Source: Citromicrobium sp. JLT1363
Lineage (GTDB): Bacteria > Pseudomonadota > Alphaproteobacteria > Sphingomonadales > Sphingomonadaceae
Direction: 5' to 3'
Length of the DNA: 64,000 bases
Assembly (NCBI RefSeq): GCF_000186705.1
Contig: NZ_AEUE01000007.1
Coordinates: 62,001-126,000 of the forward strand
The translations under genes were made by a program, and so were the position numbers. Below are positions 8,066-16,523 of this stretch, piece after piece (positions within the stretch are counted from its first letter, which is position 1; each line of letters begins with the position of its first letter). Under the pieces are notes generated by a model. The model saw nothing but the letters and a program-made list of their open reading frames with translations. It was not told the origin of the DNA and did no database searches.

Positions 8066-9658
8066 TCACCCACCCGCAGGCTCGTCCTCGGGGATGGGGG
8101 GCAGGGCCAGCACCATGCAGGCGCCGGGAAGGCCATCGGGCCGATCCTGCGCACTCAGCATGCCGTCATGCGCTTCGGCAATCGTGCGTGCAATGGCCAG
8201 GCCGAGCCCGCTGTGATCGCCGAAGCCTTCGTCTTCGGGCCGGTCCGAATGAAACCGTTCGAACACCTTGTTGCGCGCCTCCGGCGCAATTCCCGGTCCT
8301 TCGTCCATGACCGAAAGGATCGTCGCATGGCTATCATGCTCGATCGAGACGCGGATGGTCCCGCCCGGCGGGGAGAAGGACACGGCATTGTCCAGCAGAT
8401 TGTCGATCACGCGCTCGAGCCTTTCGGGTACGCCCATGACCCGGCTCGACCGGCGGGCATGTTCGAACACGATTTCGCACCCCTCGTCGATTCCCCGGTT
8501 GCGGCGCCTTTCGATGATGTTGGTCACCAGCGCCACAAGGTCCACCTGCGAAAAGGTTGCGCGCGACATTTCGGCATCGATCCGGCTGGCGTCCGAAATC
8601 TCCGTCACCAGACGGTCGATCCGGCGCACGTCGTGGGTCGCAATGTCGAGCAGCTGCGCGCGCAGTTCCGGATCGTCGACCGTGCCCAGCGATTCGGTCG
8701 CGCTGCGCAGCGAAGCGAGCGGGTTCTTGATCTCGTGCGCAACGTCCGCGGCGAAATGTTCGACCGCGTCGATCCGCTGGCGCAGCGCATCGGTCATGTC
8801 CGCCACCGCGCGGGCCAGCATGCCGATCTCGTCGCGCCGGTCGGGCAGGCGCGGCACCTGCACCTCGCGCTCGCGCCCCAGCCGCACGCGCTGCGCCGCC
8901 TTGGCGAGCGTCTGCAGCGGGGTGACGATGGTGCGGGCAAGGAACAGGGAGAGCATGATCGAGGCGAGCAGCGCGAAGAACACGCCCGTGCCCAGCGTGG
9001 AGCGCGCGTTGCGGACCGATTCGGTGATGTCGATGGCATTGCGCGTGGTCAGCAGGGTGGCGCCCTGCAGGCCGACCGGCGCGGCTGCCGTGATCACGGG
9101 CGTACGGTCCGCCGCTTGCCGCAGTTCGATCTGCGAGATGCCCAGTTCGCGGGCGCGCTGCAGTTCGGGCCAGGAATCCGCGATGTTCGATTCAGGTTCG
9201 ATATAGCGCGGCACGGGCTGCGCGCTGACCATCGTGTCCACGATCTGGTCGAGAAAGCGCGCGAAACGAAGTTCGAAGGGGTCGTCGCTGGGATCGTCGA
9301 GCGTGAAGGTCGGCTCGCCCAGATCGAAACTGTCGGCGATCAGCTGCCCCTCCGGGTCGAACAGGCGCAGGCGCATGTCCTGTTCCTTGGCGATCTGCAG
9401 CAGCAGCGCGTCCTGCCGCTGGCGGGTCGCCCCGGCGAGTGCTTCGGCGGTGATCTGCGCCTCGATCCGGGCGAGCTTGTAGCGTTCGTCCAGCAGCTGC
9501 GCGCGGTAGGAATCGAGATAGACGATCCCGCCGCCCAGCAGGACCAGCGGCAGGATGTTCACCAGCAGGATGCGGGTGGTGAGCGATATGCGGGAGAAAA
9601 AGCCCACCCGCTCAAGCGGGCGGGCAATGCGCCGCATGCCGACCCTATTCTGCGGCAT
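8066..9658 (-). CDS. chvG: ChvG/ExoS-type sensor histidine kinase
   Basis: 530 aa. TM1 spans about residues 29-48, a periplasmic sensor region of about 170 residues follows, TM2 is about 223-241, then a HAMP domain (about 242-297). The phospho-accepting His308 is in DVAHEIKNPLASL. The ATP-binding domain carries the N box (NLLDNAVSFSPPGG), G1 (DEGPGIA) and G2 (GLGLAIA). ChvG senses envelope or acid stress and phosphorylates ChvI. Its start lies 2 nt after the chvI stop, so the two form an operon. An alternative start is ATG 9637. Confidence 0.92.
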   Translation of the reverse strand: MPQNRVGMRRIARPLERVGFFSRISLTTRILLVNILPLVLLGGGIVYLDSYRAQLLDERYKLARIEAQITAEALAGATRQRQDALLLQIAKEQDMRLRLFDPEGQLIADSFDLGEPTFTLDDPSDDPFELRFARFLDQIVDTMVSAQPVPRYIEPESNIADSWPELQRARELGISQIELRQAADRTPVITAAAPVGLQGATLLTTRNAIDITESVRNARSTLGTGVFFALLASIMLSLFLARTIVTPLQTLAKAAQRVRLGREREVQVPRLPDRRDEIGMLARAVADMTDALRQRIDAVEHFAADVAHEIKNPLASLRSATESLGTVDDPELRAQLLDIATHDVRRIDRLVTEISDASRIDAEMSRATFSQVDLVALVTNIIERRRNRGIDEGCEIVFEHARRSSRVMGVPERLERVIDNLLDNAVSFSPPGGTIRVSIEHDSHATILSVMDEGPGIAPEARNKVFERFHSDRPEDEGFGDHSGLGLAIARTIAEAHDGMLSAQDRPDGLPGACMVLALPPIPEDEPAGG

Positions 9659-9660
9659 GC

Positions 9661-10434
9661 TCAGCCATCGCTGAAACTGTAGCCCGCGCCATAGAGCGTC
9701 TCGATCGCGCTGAAGCTGGAATCGACCTGACGGAACTTGCGCCGCATGCGCTTGATGTGGCTGTCCACCGTGCGGTCGTCCACGAAGACGTCGTCCGGGT
9801 AGGCCGCGTCCATCAGCTGGTTACGGCTCTTGATGACACCGGGCCGGTGGGCCAGCGCTTCCAGCAGCAGGAATTCGGTCACGGTGAGCGAGACCGGCTT
9901 GCCCCCCCAGGTCACCTGATGCCGGGCCGGGTCCATGGTGAGCTGGCCGCGGCTGAAGCTGGCGCGCGACTCGCCGGTCTGGCCGCCGTCCTGCGCGGTA
10001 TCCGCCGTGCCGTCGTCGAGCCCGCTGCGGCGCAGGATCGCGCGGATGCGCGCGACCAGCAGGCGCAGGGAAAACGGCTTGGAGATATAATCGTCCGCGC
10101 CCATCTCGAACCCGGCTTCCTCGTCCCGCTCGTCATCCTTGCTGGTGAGGAAGATGACGGGGAGGGCGGATCTTTCGCGCAGCCTGGCGAGCAGTTCCAT
10201 CCCGTCCATGCGCGGCATCTTGATGTCGAACACCGCCAGGTCCGGCGCATCTTCGGACAGGGCGCGCAGCGCGGTTTCGCCATCGGAATAGACGCGCGTG
10301 TCGAAGCCTTCGGCCTGCAGCGCGATGGAAACGGTCGTCAGGATATTGCGGTCATCGTCCACCAGCGCCACCACCGGCCGATCCTTGCGGCGCAGGGGCG
10401 AGATGGTCTCGGGGCTGTCGTTCGTCTGGTCCAT
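9661..10434 (-). CDS. chvI: ChvI-type OmpR-family response regulator
   Basis: 257 aa from ATG 10434. Receiver domain: acidic pocket VDDD (residues 25-28), phospho-acceptor Asp70 in [11 protein letters not shown], and Lys119 in DDYISKPF. The C-terminal OmpR-type winged helix contains the typical [12 protein letters not shown] and [10 protein letters not shown] segments. A linker of about 30 residues rich in Gly, Asp and Ser joins the two. With ChvG it controls envelope, acid-stress and metabolic genes in alphaproteobacteria. It is divergent from pckA, an arrangement conserved in the group and suggestive of shared control. Confidence 0.92.
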   Translation of the reverse strand: MDQTNDSPETISPLRRKDRPVVALVDDDRNILTTVSIALQAEGFDTRVYSDGETALRALSEDAPDLAVFDIKMPRMDGMELLARLRERSALPVIFLTSKDDERDEEAGFEMGADDYISKPFSLRLLVARIRAILRRSGLDDGTADTAQDGGQTGESRASFSRGQLTMDPARHQVTWGGKPVSLTVTEFLLLEALAHRPGVIKSRNQLMDAAYPDDVFVDDRTVDSHIKRMRRKFRQVDSSFSAIETLYGAGYSFSDG

Positions 10435-10481
10435 GCTTCGTTCGCCGTGATCGCGTATCGGACCCTTGAAGTAGCGTGTGT

Positions 10482-10497
10482 GTGGTGAACTCACAAC
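10482..10497. promoter_or_regulatory. Imperfect palindrome between chvI and pckA
   Basis: GTGGTGAACTCACAAC is an inverted repeat around a central AC (GTGA/TCAC core, outer GT/AC pairs, one mismatched pair). It lies 48 nt upstream of the chvI start and about 190 nt upstream of pckA, so it could be an operator for either divergent gene. No factor can be assigned. Confidence 0.35.
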
Positions 10498-10546
10498 GCA
10501 TGCGCGGGCAGTGATGCACCATTTGCGTGGCGCTTCATGCTGCGGT

Positions 10547-10572
10547 TTGACGGAACCCTCTCGCGCTATTAA
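10547..10572 (+). promoter_or_regulatory. Possible pckA promoter
   Basis: TTGACG (10547-10552) and TATTAA (10567-10572) resemble -35 and -10 elements. The spacer is 14 nt, shorter than the usual 16-18, so this is tentative. It would give a leader of about 105 nt before the pckA start. Confidence 0.25.
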
Positions 10573-10669
10573 GCGCTTGCGCGGATGCTCCGTGCACAGT
10601 CCTGCATGGAACGCTGTCGAGCGGCCTTTCCGCGTGGGACGCCCGGACCGCAAGTTCACGTTTTCTGTC

Positions 10670-10674
10670 AGGAG
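10670..10674 (+). promoter_or_regulatory. Shine-Dalgarno that decides the pckA start
   Basis: AGGAG ends 1 nt before the in-frame ATG at 10676, too close for initiation, but 10 nt before the in-frame GTG at 10685. This favours GTG 10685 as the real start. Confidence 0.55.
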
Positions 10675-10684
10675 AATGGCCGCC

Positions 10685-12286
10685 GTGCCCGCACCTCTTT
10701 CCTTCAGCCTCGCCGATCAGGGCATTGCGACCAATGCCACGATCCACGCCAACCTCGATTCCGCGCAGCTGACCCAGCATGCGCTGGACAATGGCGAGGG
10801 CCGCAAGGCCAAGCACGGCCCGCTGGTGGTCGAAACCGGCAAGCACACCGGGCGCAGCGCGAAGGACAAGTTCATCGTTCGCGACGGCGAGACCGAAGAC
10901 ACGGTGTGGTGGGGCAACAATGCCTCCATGACGCCGGATCACTTCGCGGCGCTCAAGGAAGATTTCCTTGCGGCGGTGAAGGACAAGGACACGCTCTACG
11001 TCGCGGACCTGTTCGGCGGATCGCAGCCCGAACATCGCGTGAAGGTGCGCGTCATCAACGAACTGGCGTGGCACAACCAGTTCATCCGCACGCTGCTGGT
11101 GCGCCCGAGCGCGGACGAACTCGAAGGCTTCGAGCCGGAATACACGATCATCGACCTGCCCAGCTTCAAGGCCGATCCCGAGCGCCATGGCTGCCGCAGC
11201 GAAACCGTGATCGCGGTCAACCTGAAGGAAAAGCTGATCCTGATCGGCGGCACCAAGTATGCCGGCGAGATGAAGAAGAGCGTCTTCGGCGTGCTCAACT
11301 ACCTGCTGCCGCCCAAGGGCGTAATGCCGATGCACTGTTCGGCCAATATCGGCCCCGACGGCAAGAGCGCCGTGTTCTTCGGCCTTTCCGGCACCGGCAA
11401 GACGACGCTTTCTGCCGATGCCAGCCGCACGCTGATCGGCGATGACGAGCATGGCTGGTCGGACACGGCGGTCTTCAACTTCGAAGGCGGTTGCTACGCC
11501 AAGATGATCCGCCTCAATCCCGAGGCCGAGCCGGAAATCTACGCCACCACGAAGATGGAGGGCACCGTCCTCGAAAACGTGGTGATGGACGAGAACGGCG
11601 AGATCGATCTCGACGACAACTCGCTCGCCGAGAATACGCGCGGCGCCTATCCGCTGTCCTCGATCCCGAACACTTCGGAAGAGAACATGGGCCCGCCGCC
11701 CAGCACGGTCATCATGCTGACCGCCGATGCCTTCGGCGTGCTTCCTCCGATCGCGCGGCTGACGCCCGACCAGGCGATGTACCACTTCCTGTCGGGTTAC
11801 ACCGCCAAGGTCGCGGGCACCGAAATCGGCGTGACGGAGCCGGAAGCGACGTTTTCGACCTGCTTTGGTGCGCCCTTCATGCCACGCCACCCCAGCGTTT
11901 ACGGCAACCTGCTCAAGAAGCGGATTGCTGAAGGCGGGGCGCAGTGCTGGCTGGTCAATACCGGCTGGACCGGCGGCAAGTACGGCACCGGCCACCGCAT
12001 GCCGATCAAGGCGACCCGCGCGCTGCTCAACGCCGCGCTCGACGGTTCGCTCAACGATGCGGAATTCCGCAAGGACGAGAATTTCGGCTTCGACGTTCCG
12101 GTCAGCGTTCCGGGCGTCGACAGCGCGATCCTCGATCCGCGTTCGACGTGGGACGATCCGGAAGAATACGACGCGACCGCGCGCAAGCTGGTGCAGCTGT
12201 TCGTGAACAATTTCGAACCCTTTGCCGACCATGTCGATCAGGGGGTGCGCGACGCCGCGCCGCAGCAGGCCGCCCAGCCCGCCTGA
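10685..12286 (+). CDS. pckA: Phosphoenolpyruvate carboxykinase (ATP)
   Basis: 533 aa from GTG 10685, the normal length for ATP-dependent PEPCK, which converts oxaloacetate to PEP and CO2 in gluconeogenesis. The P-loop [11 protein letters not shown] begins about residue 233, preceded by the family sequence MHCSANIG. The substrate and metal motifs [11 protein letters not shown] and [13 protein letters not shown] are intact. It is divergent from chvI/chvG, consistent with ChvGI-linked control of gluconeogenesis reported in the group. A hairpin follows the gene at 12315. Confidence 0.95.
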   Translation: MPAPLSFSLADQGIATNATIHANLDSAQLTQHALDNGEGRKAKHGPLVVETGKHTGRSAKDKFIVRDGETEDTVWWGNNASMTPDHFAALKEDFLAAVKDKDTLYVADLFGGSQPEHRVKVRVINELAWHNQFIRTLLVRPSADELEGFEPEYTIIDLPSFKADPERHGCRSETVIAVNLKEKLILIGGTKYAGEMKKSVFGVLNYLLPPKGVMPMHCSANIGPDGKSAVFFGLSGTGKTTLSADASRTLIGDDEHGWSDTAVFNFEGGCYAKMIRLNPEAEPEIYATTKMEGTVLENVVMDENGEIDLDDNSLAENTRGAYPLSSIPNTSEENMGPPPSTVIMLTADAFGVLPPIARLTPDQAMYHFLSGYTAKVAGTEIGVTEPEATFSTCFGAPFMPRHPSVYGNLLKKRIAEGGAQCWLVNTGWTGGKYGTGHRMPIKATRALLNAALDGSLNDAEFRKDENFGFDVPVSVPGVDSAILDPRSTWDDPEEYDATARKLVQLFVNNFEPFADHVDQGVRDAAPQQAAQPA

Positions 12287-12314
12287 CGCAACGACTTTCC
12301 CAGTTGGAGAGGAA

Positions 12315-12349
12315 GGGGCCTCGCACGGTGCAAGCCGGAGCGGGGCCCC
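12315..12349 (+). terminator. Strong hairpin downstream of pckA
   Basis: GGGGCCTCGC (12315-12324) pairs with GCGGGGCCCC (12340-12349) over 10 bp with one G-U pair and a 15-nt loop. It begins 28 nt after the pckA stop. A run of five T residues occurs about 35 nt later after a weaker AATTGCA/TGCAATT pair, so termination may need both elements. Confidence 0.4.
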
Positions 12350-12510
12350 AATTGCATCGGGCGCAGCGCGCGGTGTCGTACTGCAATTTTTCGATGAACA
12401 ACTGAAAGTTAGTTCTGGACCGTCTTTCGTTCCGGCTGCGTAGTCCCCTCGCAATTCAAGGGGAATTCCGTGAGCAGAAGATCGATCATCTGCCCAAAGG
12501 CGCCGAGGCA

Positions 12511-12735
12511 GTGACCCGTTTCCGGCTTCGCTTCGCCGCGGATGGCAGCCATGAGGAAACGACCCGCGATTTCGACAAGCGCGACGGGTCCTTCGTGTTC
12601 TGGCTGACCGAAACGAAAGACGGGCGCGAATTCGACATTATCGCCGACTCACAACCGCTCTGCCGGCTCAGACGATCGCGCGCCAACGCGGACCTCTGGA
12701 TTATTGGCAAGCCATCGCGCACGCCGGACACGTAA
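12511..12735 (+). CDS. Small conserved-looking protein, 74 aa, unknown
   Basis: A GTG-started frame of 74 codons with the third-position G/C bias of real genes here. The sequence reads like a small beta-rich cytoplasmic protein (TRFRLRFAADGSHEETTRD, then SFVFWLTETKDGREFDII) with no signal peptide or membrane segment. It lies alone between pckA and the convergent DUF885 gene, 224 nt after the pckA stop. I recognise no family, and no function is inferred. Confidence 0.5.
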   Translation: MTRFRLRFAADGSHEETTRDFDKRDGSFVFWLTETKDGREFDIIADSQPLCRLRRSRANADLWIIGKPSRTPDT

Positions 12736-12794
12736 GGCCCGCCGCGCCGCCATAACGGATCCGCCGGGAAGCGCCCGACGACTCCGCGCCATCG

Positions 12795-14642
12795 CTACCC
12801 GGCGTTTGCGATGTATCGCGTGACCGTCTTTTCCATGACGTCGAGCGGTGCATTGCCGCCCAGCACGACCGCCGTGTTGAAGCCCTTGAAATCGTAGGCA
12901 TCGCCCATCGCGCGCTTGGCGCGTTCGCGCTGGTCGACGATCTGGGAATGGCCGATCTTGTAGCCGCAGGCCTGCCCCGGCCAGCTGCAATAGCGGTCCA
13001 CCTCGCTCGCCACTTCCTCTGCCTTGCTTCCGTTGCGCTCGACGAAGAACTGGCGGCCCTGTTCGCGCGTCCAGCGCTTGTGGTGCAGCCCGGTGTCGAC
13101 CACCAGGCGGCAGGCACGGAAGGCGAGGGATTGCAGGTAGCCGAGGCGGCCGACCTGAAAATCGTCGTAGGCCCCCAGTTCGTCCGCCAGCTGCTCGGCA
13201 TACAACGCCCAGCCTTCGGAAAAGGCGTTGAAGGCGAGGATGGAGCGGATCAGCGGCAGGCGGTTGGAGAATTCGCCCTCCCACGCGTGGCCCGGAATGC
13301 TCTCGTGATAGGTAAGGTCGGCAAGGTCGTACTTGCGGTGCAAATCGGTCGTGCGCAGGTTGATCCACATGCGTGCGGGGATCGTTCCGTCCTTGCTGCC
13401 CGCACCGCCATAGGCGCCCGGCGCGCCCGGCTCTTCGGCCAGCGGAAGCCGGCGGACCTCGACATTGGGTTCGACCAGCGTGTTGAACGCGCGCGGCATC
13501 TGCGCGGTGATCCAGTCGATCCGGCCCTTGATGAAGGCCATGATCTCGGCGCGGCCCGCATCGCCTTGCGCAAACTGATAGCGCGGATCGCGGCTGAGCG
13601 CCTGCATCCGCTCGCCCACCGAGCCGCTGTCGTAGCCGATATCGCGAAGGATCGGGTCCATCCGCGCGTGCAGCGCATCAAGCTCTTCCAGCCCCTGCTC
13701 GTGAATTTCATCGGGGGAGAGCGTGGTGGTCGTGCTCGCCTTCAGCGCCCAGGCGTACCATTCCTCGCCGCCCGGCTGCGCCCACATGCCCGCATTGGAC
13801 TTCGCCATGGCGCGCTGGGTCTTGAGCTCTTTCAGCTGGGCTTCCAGCGCGACCGCGATGGGGAAACGCACGTACTGGTCTGCCATTGCAGCGAGACGGA
13901 GCGGCAGGCCGCTCTTTTCCAGATTGATCTTCATCTGCGCCACGAACAATTCGCCGCTTTGCGCATCGGCGAGTGTTCGCTCCATCTGCGCGATCGCTTT
14001 GTCGAGCAGGAAGTCCGGCGGGACGACGCCCATCGCGCGCGCCGATTCCATCCGTTCCAGCTCTCCCATCAGCACGGCGGGAAACTGCTGCAGCCGCCTT
14101 AGATATGCCTCCGCATCCTCACCGGTCTGGAGCGGGTGCGTGCTGTCCATGAAGCGCGGCATATCCAGATAGGAGCCGACATTCTGGATCACCACGTAGG
14201 GCGCGTTGCGCCAGCTGCCGACCGCGACATCGCCGTAGGGCAGGTCGAAACCCTCGGCCGCTGTGGCAAAGGCGCTGCGCACCACCTGGAAACTGGTCTG
14301 CTGGTCGGGGGTGAGCCCGCTTTCGTCGAGCCCCTCCATCTGCGTCACGACCCAGCGCAGATAGGCCGCATATTCGCGCTGGCCTTCGATCGACTGGTCT
14401 TCCAGCTTGCTGCGCAGCGGCGCATATTCGCCGGTATCGACCCCAAGCGCGGTCGCCCGCTCGGGCTCGTATTGCAGCATTCCGAAGGCCACCTGATCGA
14501 GCCATTCGTCCGGCGCGATGGTCATCTGGCGCAGTGCGGAAGGGCCGCTGGTGGTGGAACAGCCGCCCAGCGTGAGCGCGGTGGAGGCGGTAAGTCCCGC
14601 GAGGGTCTGGCGGCGGGTAAGGGAAAATCCGTTCATGACCAT
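12795..14642 (-). CDS. DUF885-family lipoprotein, putative zinc peptidase
   Basis: 615 aa. The N-terminus has a twin-arginine-like LTRRQTLAG motif followed by a hydrophobic stretch and the lipobox LGGC (Cys28), so Tat export and lipidation are predicted. The body matches DUF885, with the conserved HESIPGHAWEGEF segment (an HExxxH-type site) followed later by the conserved FSEGWALYAEQLADELG segment. The family is widely annotated as putative metallopeptidases or carboxypeptidase-like enzymes; the substrate is unknown. A second in-frame start (ATG 14636) would work equally well. It is divergent from the small membrane protein at 14698. Confidence 0.85.
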   Translation of the reverse strand: MVMNGFSLTRRQTLAGLTASTALTLGGCSTTSGPSALRQMTIAPDEWLDQVAFGMLQYEPERATALGVDTGEYAPLRSKLEDQSIEGQREYAAYLRWVVTQMEGLDESGLTPDQQTSFQVVRSAFATAAEGFDLPYGDVAVGSWRNAPYVVIQNVGSYLDMPRFMDSTHPLQTGEDAEAYLRRLQQFPAVLMGELERMESARAMGVVPPDFLLDKAIAQMERTLADAQSGELFVAQMKINLEKSGLPLRLAAMADQYVRFPIAVALEAQLKELKTQRAMAKSNAGMWAQPGGEEWYAWALKASTTTTLSPDEIHEQGLEELDALHARMDPILRDIGYDSGSVGERMQALSRDPRYQFAQGDAGRAEIMAFIKGRIDWITAQMPRAFNTLVEPNVEVRRLPLAEEPGAPGAYGGAGSKDGTIPARMWINLRTTDLHRKYDLADLTYHESIPGHAWEGEFSNRLPLIRSILAFNAFSEGWALYAEQLADELGAYDDFQVGRLGYLQSLAFRACRLVVDTGLHHKRWTREQGRQFFVERNGSKAEEVASEVDRYCSWPGQACGYKIGHSQIVDQRERAKRAMGDAYDFKGFNTAVVLGGNAPLDVMEKTVTRYIANAG

Positions 14643-14697
14643 GGACGATGCAGCGCGGGTGCTTTCCCGTCAATCGCTTGGGCGGTATGGAACGGGC

Positions 14698-14913
14698 ATG
14701 CTCGATCTCGTTCTCTCGCTGCTCGTCCTCGCCGCCTTCGCGCTGATCGCGGGGGCGGTGGTGCTGTTTCGCCGTGGTTACCGCAAGCAGGCGCTATGGA
14801 TGGGGGCCGCAGCGCTGGTCGCGCTGATGAACGTGGGTATCTGGACCATCCCCGATTCCGAGGGCCGGTCGCCGGTGAACAGCGTGCCGGACCCCGGAAC
14901 CGGGGAAAGCTAG
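14698..14913 (+). CDS. Small two-helix membrane protein, 71 aa
   Basis: From ATG 14698 the product begins LDLVLSLLVLAAFALIAG and has a second hydrophobic segment (QALWMGAAALVALMNVGIW) after a basic RRGYRKQ loop, so two membrane spans are predicted with a short polar tail. Composition and codon use fit a real gene. It is convergent with tonB, 7 nt apart. I do not recognise the family. Confidence 0.6.
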   Translation: MLDLVLSLLVLAAFALIAGAVVLFRRGYRKQALWMGAAALVALMNVGIWTIPDSEGRSPVNSVPDPGTGES

Positions 14914-14920
14914 GCGGCGA

Positions 14921-15610
14921 TCAGTCCGGCAACTGCCAGCGGACCGCACTGGAATAGGTGCCCGCGACCGCGCGGCCCTGGCCGTTCTTCGCCGGATCGA
15001 ACCGCGCACGGCGGGTAATCAGCTGACAGGTCGCCTGATCGAGTTCGGACACGCCGCTGGACCTGGTGACGGAGCAGTTCTCCACCCGACCGCTCGCGCC
15101 GACCGACAGGCGGAAACCCACGGTGCCGGTATATTCGCGCGAGATCCATGCCTGGCGATAGTCCGCCTGCGTCACCCAGCTGCCCGGGCTGTTCGACGGC
15201 CTGGCCGCGACCGGATCGAAGCTCGGCGTCGGGCTGGGCGGCGGCGGAGGCGGTGCAACCGTCGGGGCGACATTGGGCAGGGGCACCGGCACCGGCGGGG
15301 CCGGGGGCAGGATGATATCGCTGGTGTCCACGCGCGGCGGGCTGCTCGGCAGGCTGATCGGCGGCGTTGGCGCCACGATAGCGCGCGAGGATGGCTCGCT
15401 TGCGGTGGTGGGCTGCGGTTCGGGCGTAGGCTCGGGTGGCGGCGGCTCGATCGCAATCTGGCCGGCGGACAGCTTGGGCGATTCAGGCGGTGCGAAACTC
15501 CCGGTTGCCAAGCCGTAGATCAGCAGCGCCCCCAGTCCGGCATGGATGGCCGCAACGCCCGCGATTGCGGCCGCGCGGTTCTGCGGTTGGTTGGCATAGG
15601 CATAAGCCAT
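14921..15610 (-). CDS. tonB: Energy transducer TonB
   Basis: 229 aa. A single N-terminal membrane helix (about residues 15-40) is followed by a long Pro-rich spacer (about 55-135, EPPPPEPTPEPQP and similar) that spans the periplasm, then a TonB C-terminal domain with WISREYTGTVGFRLSV, the Cys-flanked VENCSVTRSSG, and LDQATCQLITRRARFDPA. TonB couples inner-membrane proton motive force, through ExbBD, to outer-membrane receptors. No exbB or exbD lies nearby. Its leader contains a perfect inverted repeat that covers the ribosome binding site. Confidence 0.92.
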   Translation of the reverse strand: MAYAYANQPQNRAAAIAGVAAIHAGLGALLIYGLATGSFAPPESPKLSAGQIAIEPPPPEPTPEPQPTTASEPSSRAIVAPTPPISLPSSPPRVDTSDIILPPAPPVPVPLPNVAPTVAPPPPPPSPTPSFDPVAARPSNSPGSWVTQADYRQAWISREYTGTVGFRLSVGASGRVENCSVTRSSGVSELDQATCQLITRRARFDPAKNGQGRAVAGTYSSAVRWQLPD

Positions 15611-15612
15611 GG

Positions 15613-15658
15613 CATCTCTCCAGTTGCGGGCGACTTTCGTGCCGCCTCTGGAGAGATG
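15613..15658 (-). promoter_or_regulatory. RBS-sequestering inverted repeat in the tonB leader
   Basis: CTGGAGAGATG at 15648-15658 and CATCTCTCCAG at 15613-15623 form a perfect 11-bp inverted repeat with a 24-nt spacer. In the minus-strand transcript the 3' arm reads CUGGAGAGAUG and contains the Shine-Dalgarno GGAGAG 5 nt before the tonB AUG (15610). Folding would hide the ribosome binding site, and the loop can form a further GGCG/CGCC pair. It could alternatively be a DNA operator. Confidence 0.6.
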
Positions 15659-15745
15659 TTACACCCTTATCCTGAACGCTGGGAATACGAAATAAAGTTG
15701 CAATGACGGACTGATGTTCCTCAATTCATTGCAAAAAAGGACGTA

Positions 15746-16402
15746 TCACCGGATGGGGCAGGACGGATCGAGGCGGAAATCGAGGTAGTTGTTCACCGCG
15801 CCCATCATCTCGTCGTGCTCCTTCTCGAAGAAGTGGTTGGCACGCGGAATCTCTTCGTGGTGAATGGTGATGTGCTTTTGGGTGCGCAGCTTCTCGACCA
15901 GCTTGCCGACCGAGGGCGGGGGCACCACCGTATCGGCCGCGCCGTGAACGAAGATGCCGCTGGCGGGGCAGGGCGCGAGGAAGCTGAAGTCGTACATGCT
16001 CGCCGGCGCACCGACCGAGATGAAGCCGCGGATTTCGGGGCGGCGCATCAGCAGTTGCATGCCGATCAGCGCGCCGAAGGACACGCCCGCCACCCAGGTA
16101 ACCTGCGCTTCCTCGTGGATCGACTGGATCCAGTCGAGCGCGGATGCCGCGTCGGAAAGTTCGCCGATGCCGTTGTCGAAGCTGCCCTGGCTGCGGCCCA
16201 CGCCGCGGAAATTGAAGCGCAGCGTTGCAAAGCCGCGATCGACGAAGGTCTTGTACAGGCTCTGCGTGATCCGCTCGTTCATCGTGCCGCCGCCCTGCGG
16301 GTGCGGGTGGAGGATCAGCGCGACCGGCGCACGCGGGCGCGGCGGGGGCGAGAAACGGCCTTCGAGGCGGCCTTCGGGGCCGGGGAAGATGACGGTGGGC
16401 AT
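15746..16402 (-). CDS. Alpha/beta hydrolase
   Basis: 218 aa from ATG 16402 (MPTVIFPGPEGRLEGRF); an upstream ATG at 16438 adds 12 unconserved residues. The fold shows the oxyanion region LILHPHPQGGGTMN, the segment FNFRGVGRSQG, the nucleophile elbow GVSFGA, the acid in HGAADTVVP and the histidine in RANHFFE. Relatives of this subfamily often sit beside cysteine desulfurase and Suf genes, as here with the NifS-like gene starting divergently 122 nt away. The substrate is unknown; a role in Fe-S assembly is only suggested by context. Confidence 0.85.
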   Translation of the reverse strand: MPTVIFPGPEGRLEGRFSPPPRPRAPVALILHPHPQGGGTMNERITQSLYKTFVDRGFATLRFNFRGVGRSQGSFDNGIGELSDAASALDWIQSIHEEAQVTWVAGVSFGALIGMQLLMRRPEIRGFISVGAPASMYDFSFLAPCPASGIFVHGAADTVVPPPSVGKLVEKLRTQKHITIHHEEIPRANHFFEKEHDEMMGAVNNYLDFRLDPSCPIR

Positions 16403-16523
16403 TGGTGCTGTGGTCCGGAAATAGCTGAGCTGGCACAAGCGCCATCGGTTTGGGCGGTGGCGCGCGCGAGGTGGGCGGCTATATAGGCTTTATGCCGCAT
16501 TTCGCAATTACTTCGAGCATCCG

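Noticed and set aside
7503-8069. Frame near the rapZ start examined as a possible hprK
   Set aside because: The product is Arg-rich, lacks an HprK P-loop and signature, and is an out-of-frame reading of rapZ.
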